Assembly: GCF_024448895.1 (NCBI RefSeq)
Contig: NZ_JAMOIC010000001.1
Coordinates: 1 to 64,000, forward strand
Length of the DNA stretch: 64,000 nt
Direction: 5' to 3'
Origin: Stutzerimonas stutzeri
GTDB lineage: Bacteria; Pseudomonadota; Gammaproteobacteria; Pseudomonadales; Pseudomonadaceae
Shown: one piece after another, positions 52,065 to 62,477 of the stretch
Layout of the letters: each line of letters opens with the position of its first letter
Position numbering within the stretch: position 1 is the first letter of the stretch
Made by a program: the position numbers and the translations under genes
Notes under the pieces: generated by a model
Told to the model about the DNA's origin: nothing
Database searches by the model: none
The model's input: only the letters and a program-made list of their open reading frames with translations

Positions 52065-52601
52065 ATGCTCGCTAAAAGCCGTTTCCTGTTGCTGTGCCTT
52101 GTAAGCTGTCCGCTTCTGGTCCTCGCCAATGAAAAAACCGTTTACGGCCTGAACGAGCACGTGGCCTTACCCGATTTTGGTATCGAGGTACCCGCGAAAC
52201 TCGATACGGGTGCGCAGACGGCGTCGTTGAGCGCTCGCGACATTGAGCGATTCAAACGCGATGGTAAAAACTGGGTACGCTTTTATCTGGCGCTCGACGA
52301 GGCGCACAATCAGCCCATCGAGTTACCGTTGCAGCGCATCAGCAAGATCAAGCGACGCGCCGGCGACTTTGATCCAGAAGAAGAAAAAACCTACACACCC
52401 CGCCCGGTCGTCGAGCTCGACCTGTGCATGGGCAAGGCTAAACGCAGCATTGAAGTGAACCTCACGGACCGAACTGCATTCCAATACCCACTTTTGATCG
52501 GTTCCGATGCGCTTGCTCGCTTCGAAGCCCTGGTAGACCCAAGCCTTAAGTACGCTGCTGGCAAGCCCGGCTGCATCAACGAATCAGACGCTGACGAGTA
52601 A
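52065..52601 (+). CDS. Periplasmic retropepsin-like aspartic protease (RloA-like, 'ATP-dependent zinc protease' family)
   Basis: A 178-residue exported protein of PF05618. A signal peptide (MLAKSRFLLLCLVSCPLLVLA) is followed by a retropepsin-like domain with the catalytic LDTGAQTASLSA and the second-half ISKIKRRAGDFD. VVELDLCMGKAKRSIEVNLT and LIGSDALARFE complete the fold. The family's old name 'ATP-dependent zinc protease' is not supported by the motif; recent work treats such proteins as homodimeric aspartic proteases. It is the first gene of a three-gene operon. The start is at MLAKSRF, because the longer upstream frame would mask the signal. Confidence 0.85.
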   Translation: MLAKSRFLLLCLVSCPLLVLANEKTVYGLNEHVALPDFGIEVPAKLDTGAQTASLSARDIERFKRDGKNWVRFYLALDEAHNQPIELPLQRISKIKRRAGDFDPEEEKTYTPRPVVELDLCMGKAKRSIEVNLTDRTAFQYPLLIGSDALARFEALVDPSLKYAAGKPGCINESDADE

Positions 52602-52605
52602 TTCA

Positions 52606-54132
52606 ATGCGCGCTCTTACCCTGCACCTGAAAGTACTGATTTTTATACTCGTCACGCTGGGCATCGCGATTACCGCGTACCAGATATTCATTCTCGGCAT
52701 ACCGGTGACCGAAGACGAAACCGACGACCTTTGGAACATCGACGCGAAAATCGAATTTCAGGCCAGTGCGCGTGAGCCGGTAAAGCTGCAGATGTATGTG
52801 CCGCCGCTGAATCAGGAATTCGTCAGCCTCAACGAAAGCTTCATCTCCAACAATTACGGCGTGAGCATCAACCGAGCCGACGGCAACCGTCGGGTCACCT
52901 GGTCCGCACGACGCGTCAATGGCAACCAGACGCTTTATTACCGACTGGTTCTGACCCGGCGCTACAGCGGCGAACAGACCAAGGCCACCGGCCCGATCTT
53001 CCGCGACAGCATCCCGGTCGAGGGTGCCGAGAAAATTGCCGCAGAAGCGTTGCTTTCACCTATACGGCAGCATTCGGCCGACGTTGAAACCTTCATCAGC
53101 GAAGCCATTAAACGTGTCAACAATGCCAATGACGACAACGTCAAGTTGTTGCTTGGTGGCGATTCCTCAACCCCGAACAAAGCGCGAGTAATCGAACTGC
53201 TGCTTTCGATTGCCCACGTGCCGATGGAGCGCGTGCACACGGTGCGACTGCTGGCCGACATGGCGCAGTCACCTGAGCTCTGGCTGCGGAGCTTCAACGG
53301 CGACAAGTGGTTGTACTTCAACCCGGAAACCGGCGAGCAGGGGCTACCGAAGGACCGCCTGGTCTGGTGGACAGGTGATGATCCTCTGTTGACGCTCGAA
53401 GGCGGGCGCAACGCGCAGGTGACCTTCACACTTAACAGCAGCGAGATGAACGCAATCCGTCTAGCGAAGCTGACCGACGAAAATACCGACGCGGATTTTC
53501 TTGAGTATTCGTTATACGGACTGCCGCTGCAGACCCAGCAGACCTACCAGATCATGATCATGATCCCGATTGGCGTTCTGGTGATTCTGATCCTGCGTAA
53601 CCTCGGCGGTCTCCAGACCCTGGGGACATTCACACCCGTACTGATCGCCCTCGCCTTCCGTGAAACCCAGATCGGTTTCGGCATCATTCTGTTCACCGTA
53701 ATCACCGCACTCGGCTTGTCTTTGCGCTCGTACCTCGAGCACCTCAAGCTGCAAATGCTGCCTCGACTCTCGGTCGTACTGACGTTCGTAGTGGTGTTGA
53801 TTGCGGTGATAAGCCTGTTCAGCCACAAACTGGGCCTGGAGCGCGGCCTTTCCGTGTCGCTGTTCCCGATGGTCATTCTGACCATGACCATCGAGCGTCT
53901 CTCGATCACCTGGGAAGAGCGCGGCGGCGGTCATGCCTTCAAAGTCGCGGTCGGCACGCTGATCGCTGCAGCGCTGGCATTCATGCTGATGAATATTCCG
54001 GAGCTGACCTACTTCATCTTCACCTTCCCTGCAGTCCTGCTGATCATGGTCGGCTTCATGCTTGCGATGGGTCGCTACCGCGGCTACCGCTTGACCGAAC
54101 TGTTTCGTTTCAAAGCCTTTTTGAAGGATTGA
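52606..54132 (+). CDS. Inactive transglutaminase-like protein fused to 7TM domain (RloB-like)
   Basis: A 508-residue membrane protein. One N-terminal helix (VLIFILVTLGIAITAYQIFI), then a periplasmic region of about 270 residues with a transglutaminase-like fold (RVIELLLSIAHVPMERVHTV, ELWLRSFNGDKWLYFNPETG), then about seven helices to the end (IMIMIPIGVLVILILRNLGG onwards). The transglutaminase Cys is not found and FDP is replaced by FNP, so it should be catalytically inactive. It lies four bases after the protease gene and three bases before the ATP-grasp gene, so the three act together, probably in envelope peptide or peptidoglycan modification. Confidence 0.85.
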   Translation: MRALTLHLKVLIFILVTLGIAITAYQIFILGIPVTEDETDDLWNIDAKIEFQASAREPVKLQMYVPPLNQEFVSLNESFISNNYGVSINRADGNRRVTWSARRVNGNQTLYYRLVLTRRYSGEQTKATGPIFRDSIPVEGAEKIAAEALLSPIRQHSADVETFISEAIKRVNNANDDNVKLLLGGDSSTPNKARVIELLLSIAHVPMERVHTVRLLADMAQSPELWLRSFNGDKWLYFNPETGEQGLPKDRLVWWTGDDPLLTLEGGRNAQVTFTLNSSEMNAIRLAKLTDENTDADFLEYSLYGLPLQTQQTYQIMIMIPIGVLVILILRNLGGLQTLGTFTPVLIALAFRETQIGFGIILFTVITALGLSLRSYLEHLKLQMLPRLSVVLTFVVVLIAVISLFSHKLGLERGLSVSLFPMVILTMTIERLSITWEERGGGHAFKVAVGTLIAAALAFMLMNIPELTYFIFTFPAVLLIMVGFMLAMGRYRGYRLTELFRFKAFLKD

Positions 54133-54135
54133 GCC

Positions 54136-55119
54136 ATGTTCGGTCTAATCAAGACGTGGAAGGCTCTTGAAGCCAAGGGCATCATGGGTATCAACCGCCG
54201 CAATGCGGACTATGTGCTCAAGTACAACAAGCGCAACCTGTACCCGATCGTCGATGACAAGATCATCACCAAAGAGCGGGCCATAGAGGCCGGCATCGAT
54301 GTGCCGGAGATGTACGGGGTCATCGAAACCGAACGCGATATCGAAAAGCTCAAAGATATCGTCAAGGACCACACCGACTTCGTAGTCAAACCAGCCCAGG
54401 GCGCAGGCGGCGACGGAATTCTCGTCATCGCCGATCGCTTCGAAGGCCGCTACCGGACCGTGTCGGGCAAGATCCTGACCCACGACGAAATCGAGCATCA
54501 GATCTCCAATATCCTTACTGGCCTGTATTCGCTTGGCGGGCACCGCGACCGCGCGCTGATCGAATACCGCGTTACGCCGGATCCCATCTTCAAAAGCATC
54601 AGCTATGAAGGCGTACCGGACATTCGCATCATCGTCCTGATGGGCTATCCAGTGATGGCCATGCTGCGCTTGCCCACTCGGCAGTCCGGCGGCAAGGCCA
54701 ACCTGCACCAGGGTGCGATTGGTGTCGGAGTTGATCTGGCCACGGGCATCACGCTGCGAGGCACATGGCTGAACAACAAGATCAGCAAGCATCCGGACAC
54801 CACCAATGCGGTGGATGGCGTACAGCTGCCCAACTGGGACGGCTTCATGAAGCTCGCCGCCGGCTGCTATGAATTGTGCGGGCTGGGCTACATCGGCGTC
54901 GACATGGTGCTCGATCAGGACAAGGGCCCGCTGATTCTCGAGCTAAACGCTCGCCCGGGCCTCAATATCCAGATCGCCAACGACTGCGGCCTCACTCACC
55001 GGGCCCACGCGGTAGAACATCGGATTGCCGACCTCAAGGAAAAGAACGTACAGGAAACGCCGGAAGAGCGGGTCCGTTTCGCCCAGGAGCTGTTCGGCCA
55101 CATTCCGACCCATACGTGA
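54136..55119 (+). CDS. ATP-grasp alpha-L-glutamate ligase-like protein (RloC-like, RimK family)
   Basis: A 327-residue RimK/LysX-like ATP-grasp ligase. The nucleotide loop is DFVVKPAQGAGGDGILVIAD, and the metal/ATP-binding end is ILELNARPGLNIQIANDCG. LIEYRVTPDPIFKSISYEGV carries the substrate loop. Such enzymes add Glu or other amino acids to proteins or peptides; the substrate here is unknown. With the protease and the inactive transglutaminase it forms a conserved trio in pseudomonads, described from memory as an osmotolerance operon. Confidence 0.88.
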   Translation: MFGLIKTWKALEAKGIMGINRRNADYVLKYNKRNLYPIVDDKIITKERAIEAGIDVPEMYGVIETERDIEKLKDIVKDHTDFVVKPAQGAGGDGILVIADRFEGRYRTVSGKILTHDEIEHQISNILTGLYSLGGHRDRALIEYRVTPDPIFKSISYEGVPDIRIIVLMGYPVMAMLRLPTRQSGGKANLHQGAIGVGVDLATGITLRGTWLNNKISKHPDTTNAVDGVQLPNWDGFMKLAAGCYELCGLGYIGVDMVLDQDKGPLILELNARPGLNIQIANDCGLTHRAHAVEHRIADLKEKNVQETPEERVRFAQELFGHIPTHT

Positions 55120-55171
55120 GCCTGAGTGCTAGCGGCTGCACATCCAGCCGCGTCCGGACCGTAATTTCCAG

Positions 55172-56512
55172 ATGACCTTCTGCACCCTGCACCCACTTCC
55201 CTATCATCCCGACCCGGCGCATTGGTTCGAGCGCATCCATAGTGCGCCGGGAGCGGTATTGCTCGATTCCGGCCGGCCGGTTGCCGAGCGCGGCCGATAC
55301 GATTTGCTAAGCGCCTGGCCTGAAGTAACACTCGAGCCAGATGAGGGTGAGACGGGGGCAAGCTTCTTTGCTCGACTCCGTAACGCACTGAAAAGCCTTG
55401 GTGCAGCCGAGCCCCCTGCGAATCTCGAAATCCCATTTACTTGTGGCCTGCTGGGCTTTCTCGGATACGATTTCGGCTCACGACTCGAGCGGCTGCCGGC
55501 TACTGCCACTCAGGATCTGACACTGCCCGCAGCCCGATTCGGCGTCTACGCCTGGGCGTTGATAAACGACCACCACTGCCAAACCACGTATCTGATCTTT
55601 CACCCCCAACTGGCGAAAGATCTCCAAGCTCACCTGATAAGTCTTTTCGAGTCGGAGCCCAAGCACGAGCGCACAGCATTCAGGCTCCTCGCGCCGTTTT
55701 CAGCCGATACGCAGCGCTCGGAATATCGGCAGGCAATCGAACGGATCCATGATTACATTCAGGCCGGTGACTGCTATCAGGTCAACTTCGCTCAGCGCTT
55801 TCGCGCCCCTTGCGCTGGCAACCCCTGGCAGGCATACCGGGCCCTGCGCGCCGCTTGCCCTACCCCATACTCCGGCTATGTGGCTCTAGACGACGGCGCT
55901 GTCGTGAGCCTCTCTCCCGAACGCTTTCTGCGCCTGGCAAAAGGGCTGGTCGAGACCCGACCGATCAAAGGCACGCGCCCTCGACGGAGCAATCCTGGAG
56001 AAGACCGAATAGAAGCTCAGGCTCTGCAGAACAGCACGAAAGACCGAGCCGAAAACCTGATGATCGTTGATCTTTTACGGAACGACCTGGGGCGCAGTTG
56101 CGAAATAGGCAGTGTGCAGGTACCCGAGTTGTTCTCGCTTGAAAGCTATCCGAATGTCCACCATCTGGTCAGCAGCGTTAGCGGGACCCTGGCCAGCGGC
56201 AAGGACGCACTGGACCTTCTTGAGGGCAGCTTTCCAGGAGGGTCGATAACAGGCGCTCCGAAAATCCGAGCGATGCAGATCATTGATGAGCTGGAAGCTA
56301 CCCAACGCTCGATCTACTGCGGGTCACTGCTGCATCTGGATGTACGAGGCGAAATGGATAGCTCCATCGCCATTCGCACGCTATTGATCCAGAACGATCA
56401 GGTCACGTGCTGGGGCGGTGGTGGGATCGTCGCGGACTCTGACTGGCAGGCCGAGCACCAGGAAACGCTGGACAAGGTCAGAGTACTGATGGAGACATTG
56501 GAGAGGCTCTAG
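55172..56512 (+). CDS. pabB: Aminodeoxychorismate synthase component I
   Basis: A 446-residue chorismate-utilising enzyme making 4-amino-4-deoxychorismate for folate, with a glutaminase partner PabA not in the window. The signature RPIKGTRPR has the lysine that separates PabB (PIKGT) from TrpE (PIAGT). DRAENLMIVDLLRNDLGRSC and PGGSITGAPKIRAMQIIDEL are the chorismate-binding core. It lies 53 bases after the ATP-grasp gene. Confidence 0.95.
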   Translation: MTFCTLHPLPYHPDPAHWFERIHSAPGAVLLDSGRPVAERGRYDLLSAWPEVTLEPDEGETGASFFARLRNALKSLGAAEPPANLEIPFTCGLLGFLGYDFGSRLERLPATATQDLTLPAARFGVYAWALINDHHCQTTYLIFHPQLAKDLQAHLISLFESEPKHERTAFRLLAPFSADTQRSEYRQAIERIHDYIQAGDCYQVNFAQRFRAPCAGNPWQAYRALRAACPTPYSGYVALDDGAVVSLSPERFLRLAKGLVETRPIKGTRPRRSNPGEDRIEAQALQNSTKDRAENLMIVDLLRNDLGRSCEIGSVQVPELFSLESYPNVHHLVSSVSGTLASGKDALDLLEGSFPGGSITGAPKIRAMQIIDELEATQRSIYCGSLLHLDVRGEMDSSIAIRTLLIQNDQVTCWGGGGIVADSDWQAEHQETLDKVRVLMETLERL

Positions 56513-56535
56513 CTAGCCCCCCGCCTCGCGCACGC

Positions 56536-56567
56536 AATGGTGGATCCATGAAGCCTGATCCACCATT
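56536..56567. repeat. GGTGGATC-type hairpin repeat (REP-like)
   Basis: A perfect 11-bp inverted repeat AATGGTGGATC/GATCCACCATT with a 10-base loop lies between the convergent ends of pabB and thrH, with the same core as the pair at 46217-46281. It may also serve as a terminator for both genes. Confidence 0.75.
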
Positions 56568-56596
56568 CGCCGTCGGCCTTCAAGCGCGGAAGCGCC

Positions 56597-57214
56597 TCAG
56601 AGCTCCAGCGTGCGATTCGAAGCCTTGAGGAATTCCTGCTTCAGCTCACCGAAGGTGTGCACCGCCGGGAACTGTGGAAATTCACGAATCACATTGTCCG
56701 GGGCATGAAAGAGAATGCCGGCATGCGCTTCGGCAAGCATGGTGGTGTCATTGTAAGAATCGCCTGCAGCGATGACGCGGTAATACAGACTCTTCAAGGC
56801 GATAACTGATTGGCGCTTGGGGTCTCTTTGGCGCAACTCGTAATTGACGACGCGCCCTGCTTCATCCGTGATCAGACGATGGCAGAGCAGCGTGGGAAAG
56901 CCCAGCTGACGCATCAACGGTTGAGAAAACTCGTAGAAAGTGTCTGAGAGAATCACCACCTGAAAGCGCTCTCGCAGCCAGTTGACGAATTCGACAGCTC
57001 CCTCCAGCGGTTTCAGGGTGGCAATCACGGCCTGGATATCCGCCAGCTTCAGGCCATGCTCGTCGAGGATGCGAAGGCGCTGTTTCATCAGCACGTCATA
57101 GTCGGGAATGTCCCGCGTGGTCGCCCGGAGCGATTCAATTCCGGTGGCTTCGGCAAACGCGATCCAGATTTCCGGAACCAGCACACCTTCCAGGTCGAGA
57201 CAGGCTATTTCCAC
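56597..57214 (-). CDS. thrH: Phosphoserine phosphatase/homoserine phosphotransferase ThrH
   Basis: A 205-residue HAD-superfamily enzyme. The motif I reads CLDLEGVLVPEIW: DxE in place of DxD, as in ThrH. Motif III/IV is VIAAGDSYNDTTMLAEAHAG. ThrH can dephosphorylate phosphoserine and transfer the phosphate to homoserine. The protein is full length. Its 3' end faces pabB. Confidence 0.94.
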   Translation of the reverse strand: MEIACLDLEGVLVPEIWIAFAEATGIESLRATTRDIPDYDVLMKQRLRILDEHGLKLADIQAVIATLKPLEGAVEFVNWLRERFQVVILSDTFYEFSQPLMRQLGFPTLLCHRLITDEAGRVVNYELRQRDPKRQSVIALKSLYYRVIAAGDSYNDTTMLAEAHAGILFHAPDNVIREFPQFPAVHTFGELKQEFLKASNRTLEL

Positions 57215-57396
57215 GGGCTATTCCTCAGGCAGAAAAATTGAAGCGGCACTCTAACGGCACGGGCGAGGTGACGCAACGCGGCGCCTTATTCATTAAAGTT
57301 AGGGACTTCTGCCACAAACGTTATTTAGCGACATAAAGCCTATTTGTTAACATCCGCGGCCATAGAGCGCCAAGCGCCAACCAAGGAAGCCGCCTG

Positions 57397-58131
57397 ATGA
57401 GCCAAACCATCGAAGTAACCGAGCTGGCAGCAGCCTATGCTGGCAAATCCCCGCAAGACATTCTGAAGTTGGCCTTCGACCTGTTCGGAGATGACCTCTG
57501 GATTTCGTTCAGCGGCGCCGAAGATGTCGTCTTGGTCGATATGGCGTGGAAGTTGAACAAAGGGGTCAAGGTGTTCAGTCTGGACACTGGCCGCCTGCAC
57601 AGCGAGACCTACCGCTTTATCGAACAGGTCCGTGAGCACTACGGCATTCCCATCGAGATCATGACCCCCGATCCGGCTCTGTTGCAGCCGATGGTCAATG
57701 AAAAAGGGCTGTTCAGCTTCTATCGTGATGGTCATGGCGAATGCTGTGGAATCCGCAAGATCGAGCCGCTTCGCCGCAAACTATCCAATGTCCGTGCGTG
57801 GGCGACCGGCCAGCGCCGGGATCAGAGCCCGGGCACTCGCAGCCAGGTGTCAGTTCTCGAAGTCGACGCTGCTTTCTCCACGTCCGAGCACTCGCTTTAT
57901 AAATTCAATCCACTGGCACAGATGACCAGCGAGGAAGTCTGGGGCTACATCCGCATGCTGGAGCTGCCCTACAACAGCCTCCACGAACGCGGGTTCATCA
58001 GCATTGGCTGTGAACCATGCACACGCCCTGTGCTGCCAAACCAGCACGAACGCGAAGGTCGCTGGTGGTGGGAGGAGTCCACCCAGAAGGAGTGCGGGCT
58101 GCACGCCGGCAATCTGATTGCCAGAAGTTGA
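57397..58131 (+). CDS. cysH: Adenylylsulfate (APS) reductase, assimilatory
   Basis: A 244-residue PAPS/APS reductase. The 4Fe-4S cysteines are in HGECCGIRK and GCEPCTRPV, which marks it as APS-preferring (the cluster is absent in PAPS reductases). [14 protein letters not shown] is the PP-loop-like nucleotide site, and KECGLHAGN carries the catalytic Cys. It produces sulfite for sulfite reductase, whose siroheme comes from CysG (9.2-10.6 kb). CysB, encoded convergently, is the expected activator. Confidence 0.96.
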   Translation: MSQTIEVTELAAAYAGKSPQDILKLAFDLFGDDLWISFSGAEDVVLVDMAWKLNKGVKVFSLDTGRLHSETYRFIEQVREHYGIPIEIMTPDPALLQPMVNEKGLFSFYRDGHGECCGIRKIEPLRRKLSNVRAWATGQRRDQSPGTRSQVSVLEVDAAFSTSEHSLYKFNPLAQMTSEEVWGYIRMLELPYNSLHERGFISIGCEPCTRPVLPNQHEREGRWWWEESTQKECGLHAGNLIARS

Positions 58132-58235
58132 TTGCACCCTGAATCAGGAGCGGTGGAGCGAGGGAGATGAATCAAGCTGACCGCTGCAGGCGAACCAGAC
58201 GCTGCAAGCCTAACGAAGTACGGCTTCCCGACCAT

Positions 58236-58262
58236 ACCGAACCGGAAGGCATCCGGTTCGGT
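58236..58262. terminator. Hairpin between cysH and cysB
   Basis: An 11-bp perfect stem ACCGAACCGGA/TCCGGTTCGGT with a 5-base loop lies between the convergent genes. There is no long T-run on either strand. Confidence 0.6.
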
Positions 58263-58270
58263 AGAACTCA

Positions 58271-59254
<984 letters not shown>

Positions 59255-59438
59255 TCAAAGGCCAGTAGCATTGAGCGCTACCTCTTTTTTATAACTTCGT
59301 GCGCCAGAATTTGAGAATTCTAGGCCATTTCCGTATGAATCGCCTGCGAGCACCGCACGGAAATTGCGGCCTCGTTTGAGCTTAGCAGGCCGGTGGGAAT
59401 CCACTGCTGCCCGGCTCAGCAACTGAGCACCTCCTCAA

Positions 59439-60389
59439 CTAATCGGCCATTCGCGCAGATATGAAACGCAACGATTGGTACAAGGCCTCGGTTTTGGGCA
59501 TTGCGAATCCGGCCTCGGCTGCAGCAGCGAGCGGCGCAGCATATATCGCGTCGAGCTCCATCGGGCGTCCCTGAATATGGTCGTGGTACATGCTTGGCAG
59601 GTAATCAGGCATGTGATCGGTGGAAGCCATCATCCGGTCCACCAGCACCTCAGGGAGTGGGTGTCCGCATGCAGCTGCAGCTCCGAAAGTTTCCAGCATG
59701 ATCGATCGGACAAGAGCGCGACTGTCGGGATTGGCCATCAAAGGTGCAGTGCCAGCCCCAAGCAGTACCGAAAGGCCGTTATAGGGCATGTTCCACACAA
59801 GCTTCTGCCAGCGCGCCTGATTGAGATTGGCGGCCGCATTGGAGTCAACCCCCGCCGCACGGAACATCGCAACGCCCTCTTCCACCAAGGCCTGTTGCTC
59901 CTGAGGGCTTGCGGGTCCCGAATGGTAGCCAAGGTTGACGCCACCCAGTGCCTGATGCTCGACCACGCCCAGTGCGGAGCGGTGTACACAGATGAAGCAG
60001 AGGCCGCCGAGCAGATGTAGGCTGTCCGGCAGAACGTTTCGCAGTTCGTCCTCGACACCCAGTCCGTTTTGTAAAACCACAACCCGGGCATCCGGCGCTG
60101 CCACCTGCTCGATCAGGGGAGCGAGTGCCTGGTTGCTGGTACTTTTGGCGCCGACCAGCACCCAGTCGCACATAGGCATGTCTGACGCATCACCATAGGC
60201 CTGAACGGAATCGAGGTGTAACGAGCCATGCACGGCGCTGTTGATCTGCAAGCCATTCTGCTTGACGGCCTGGTACTCGCTGCGCAGTAGGAAATGGACG
60301 TCATATCCGGCACGGGCAAGCATCACGCCGTAGAACCCGCCGATAGCACCAGTGCCGATGATGCCGATTCGAGGTTTGAGTGCGGTCAT
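59439..60389 (-). CDS. Putative 2-dehydropantoate 2-reductase (ketopantoate reductase family)
   Basis: A 316-residue oxidoreductase. The N-terminal NADP-binding fold is RIGIIGTGAIGGFYGVMLAR, and the C-terminal helical domain carries NARWQKLVWNMPYNGLSVL-like NQARWQKLVWNMPYNGLSVL and RPMELDAIYAAPLAAAAEAG. These match ApbA/PanE. Pseudomonads carry several paralogues, so the pantothenate role is not certain. Start at ATG 60389 with CTGGAG upstream; a longer frame is open but unlikely. Confidence 0.85.
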   Translation of the reverse strand: MTALKPRIGIIGTGAIGGFYGVMLARAGYDVHFLLRSEYQAVKQNGLQINSAVHGSLHLDSVQAYGDASDMPMCDWVLVGAKSTSNQALAPLIEQVAAPDARVVVLQNGLGVEDELRNVLPDSLHLLGGLCFICVHRSALGVVEHQALGGVNLGYHSGPASPQEQQALVEEGVAMFRAAGVDSNAAANLNQARWQKLVWNMPYNGLSVLLGAGTAPLMANPDSRALVRSIMLETFGAAAACGHPLPEVLVDRMMASTDHMPDYLPSMYHDHIQGRPMELDAIYAAPLAAAAEAGFAMPKTEALYQSLRFISARMAD

Positions 60390-60657
60390 TCGTGAACTCC
60401 AGCTGCGGACAAATTGATCGCGCGTGGCGGCGCGCATAGATGTGCATAACCATATCAGCGTCCCGGGGCAGCGCCCAGTCGCGCTACGCGTCCGTCCTTA
60501 GGGTCAGGGCGCCTAAGGCCAAAGTCCCACTTCAATATCATTGTCGAGCCGACTCATTACGCGATAAGGTTCCGCTTCCCCGCTGCGCCCTCAAGCTCTG
60601 CTCCGCCGCACCGGGATTGGCTGGCGGACGGCATCCGTGACCCCCGACGAGAACACG

Positions 60658-61734
60658 ATGGCTGATTTACCGATCGATGACCTTAACGTTTCCTCCAACG
60701 AGACACTCATTACGCCGGAGCAGTTGAAGGGCGAGATCCCCCTGACGCCCACCGCGCTGAAGACCGTCTCCGAGGGACGCCAGGTAGTACGCGACATCCT
60801 CGACGGCAAGGATCATCGCCTATTCGTCGTGATAGGCCCTTGCTCGATTCACGACCTCAAAGCAGCACACGAGTATGCCGAGCGCCTGAAGGTGCTTGCC
60901 GACAAGGTATCCGACAGTCTCTACCTGGTAATGCGGGTGTACTTCGAAAAGCCGCGCACAACGGTCGGCTGGAAAGGCCTGATCAACGACCCTTACATGG
61001 ACGACTCTTTCAAGATTCAGGACGGTTTGCACATCGGCCGCAAACTGCTGCTAGACCTTGCCGAGCTAGGCTTGCCAACTGCCACTGAAGCGCTCGACCC
61101 GATCTCCCCGCAATATCTGCAGGACCTGATCAGCTGGTCGGCGATCGGCGCGCGGACTACCGAATCGCAGACTCACCGGGAAATGGCATCAGGTCTGTCC
61201 TCTGCGGTTGGTTTCAAGAACGGAACGGATGGCAGCCTGACCGTGGCGATCAACGCACTGCAATCCGTCTCCAGCCCCCACCGCTTCCTGGGTATCAATC
61301 AATCCGGCGGCGTTTCGATCGTGACGACCAAAGGTAACGCGTACGGGCATGTAGTGCTGAGAGGCGGCAATGGCAAGCCGAATTACGATTCGGTCAGCGT
61401 CGCGGTATGCGAGCAGGAGTTGAACAAGGCAGGCATCAAGCCGAACATCATGGTGGATTGCAGCCACGCGAACTCCAACAAGGATCCGGCGTTGCAGCCA
61501 CTGGTGATGGAGAATGTAGCCAACCAGATCCTCGAGGGTAACAACTCGATTGTCGGACTCATGGTGGAGAGTCATCTTGGCTGGGGAAGTCAGCCTATCC
61601 CGAAGGATCTTGCGGATCTCAAATATGGTGTATCGATCACTGATGCGTGCATTGATTGGGACGCGACCGAGAAAGCCATCATGAGCATGCACGCAAAGCT
61701 GAAGGATATATTGCCGCAACGCGCCCGAAACTGA
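60658..61734 (+). CDS. aroF: 3-deoxy-7-phosphoheptulonate (DAHP) synthase, class I
   Basis: A 358-residue enzyme condensing PEP and erythrose 4-phosphate, the first step of aromatic synthesis. VVIGPCSIHD, MRVYFEKPRTTVGWKGLIND, GARTTESQTHREMASGLSS and VDCSHANSNKDP are the family motifs. Its feedback type (Tyr, Phe or Trp) cannot be told; aroF is used as a generic symbol. Start MADLPIDDLNV at 60658; an in-frame GTG at 60637 is less likely. Confidence 0.92.
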   Translation: MADLPIDDLNVSSNETLITPEQLKGEIPLTPTALKTVSEGRQVVRDILDGKDHRLFVVIGPCSIHDLKAAHEYAERLKVLADKVSDSLYLVMRVYFEKPRTTVGWKGLINDPYMDDSFKIQDGLHIGRKLLLDLAELGLPTATEALDPISPQYLQDLISWSAIGARTTESQTHREMASGLSSAVGFKNGTDGSLTVAINALQSVSSPHRFLGINQSGGVSIVTTKGNAYGHVVLRGGNGKPNYDSVSVAVCEQELNKAGIKPNIMVDCSHANSNKDPALQPLVMENVANQILEGNNSIVGLMVESHLGWGSQPIPKDLADLKYGVSITDACIDWDATEKAIMSMHAKLKDILPQRARN

Positions 61735-61754
61735 GGCGTACAGCGCCTAGATAA

Positions 61755-61777
61755 GCGCCGCTCGCCGGCGTTTTTTT
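61755..61777 (+). terminator. Intrinsic terminator of aroF
   Basis: A short stem CGCCG/CGGCG with a 5-base loop is followed by seven T residues. Confidence 0.85.
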
Positions 61778-62063
61778 ATGCCTCGTCTACGTTGCCCGCA
61801 TTTTCCCGGCGCTCGATGTACCACTCCACATAGGAGCAGGATGGAATGACCGTGTAACCCTCACTGGCGGCAAACTCAAGCGCATGCTGTGTTAGCACGG
61901 CCGCCACTCCTCTGCCGCGGAGCGCATCGGGAACGAAGGTTCTATATATATCCAGCGTCTGCTTACCCAGATCGACATAGGCCAGATAGGCGCGATGGCC
62001 ATCCACGGTGGTCTCGAACTGACGGGTCGTTCGATCATGGTGGATGGTTAAATTGTTGGTCAT
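61776..62063 (-). CDS. Small GNAT-family acetyltransferase (YjdJ-like)
   Basis: A 95-residue minimal GNAT of the YjdJ/GCN5-related 'Gcn5-like 95-aa' type. The core is DIYRTFVPDALRGRGVAAVL, then TQHALEFAASEGYTVIPSCS and YVEWYIER, close to the family's usual RGxG/A-binding turn and CSY-x-W-Y end. Its stop is inside the T-run of the aroF terminator. Substrate unknown. Confidence 0.88.
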   Translation of the reverse strand: MTNNLTIHHDRTTRQFETTVDGHRAYLAYVDLGKQTLDIYRTFVPDALRGRGVAAVLTQHALEFAASEGYTVIPSCSYVEWYIERRENAGNVDEA

Positions 62064-62477
62064 CTCGCCTCCTCGACAGCTTTGCTCTGTCGGATTTTCC
62101 GTGAGACCGCTGCAGCGTGCGATCCCGTTTATTCTTGTTAGCTGGACGCCGCATGCTACCGCCGGTTAAGTCTTCGCTTCAATTGCTTAATTGACAGGCA
62201 AAACGCTTTCAGCCAAAGCGTTAATACTCGTTATGCGAAGCGCGTCTGGCATGCAACTTTTAAGGTACGGCGCCGGTCCATGTACCGAGGGCACCGGCTC
62301 GCTTTGATTGTTTTTCAATCAACTTGGCTGGCAAATGCCGTGAAAAGAGTGAGCTTGCAGAAAAATAGTAGTAGCCACTGCATGCTTCAGTTTACTTAGT
62401 GCAACTAATCGGTAGTATGTGCGCGCCAACTTTCCATAACGGAAGTTGCCATGGATTTCATCCTTAAGGGGAACACG
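62064..62477. other. Leader and promoter region of oprI
   Basis: About 410 bases with no supported gene. It contains a hairpin TTGATTG/CAATCAA with a T5 loop at 62304-62322, and an AT-rich stretch before oprI. Given the very high expression expected of oprI, a strong promoter should lie here, but no consensus pair is clear. Confidence 0.5.

Noticed and set aside
62304-62322. TTGAT...ATCAA as an ANR/FNR box upstream of oprI
   Set aside because: The half-sites are 9 bases apart instead of 4, so it is better read as a simple hairpin with a T-rich loop.
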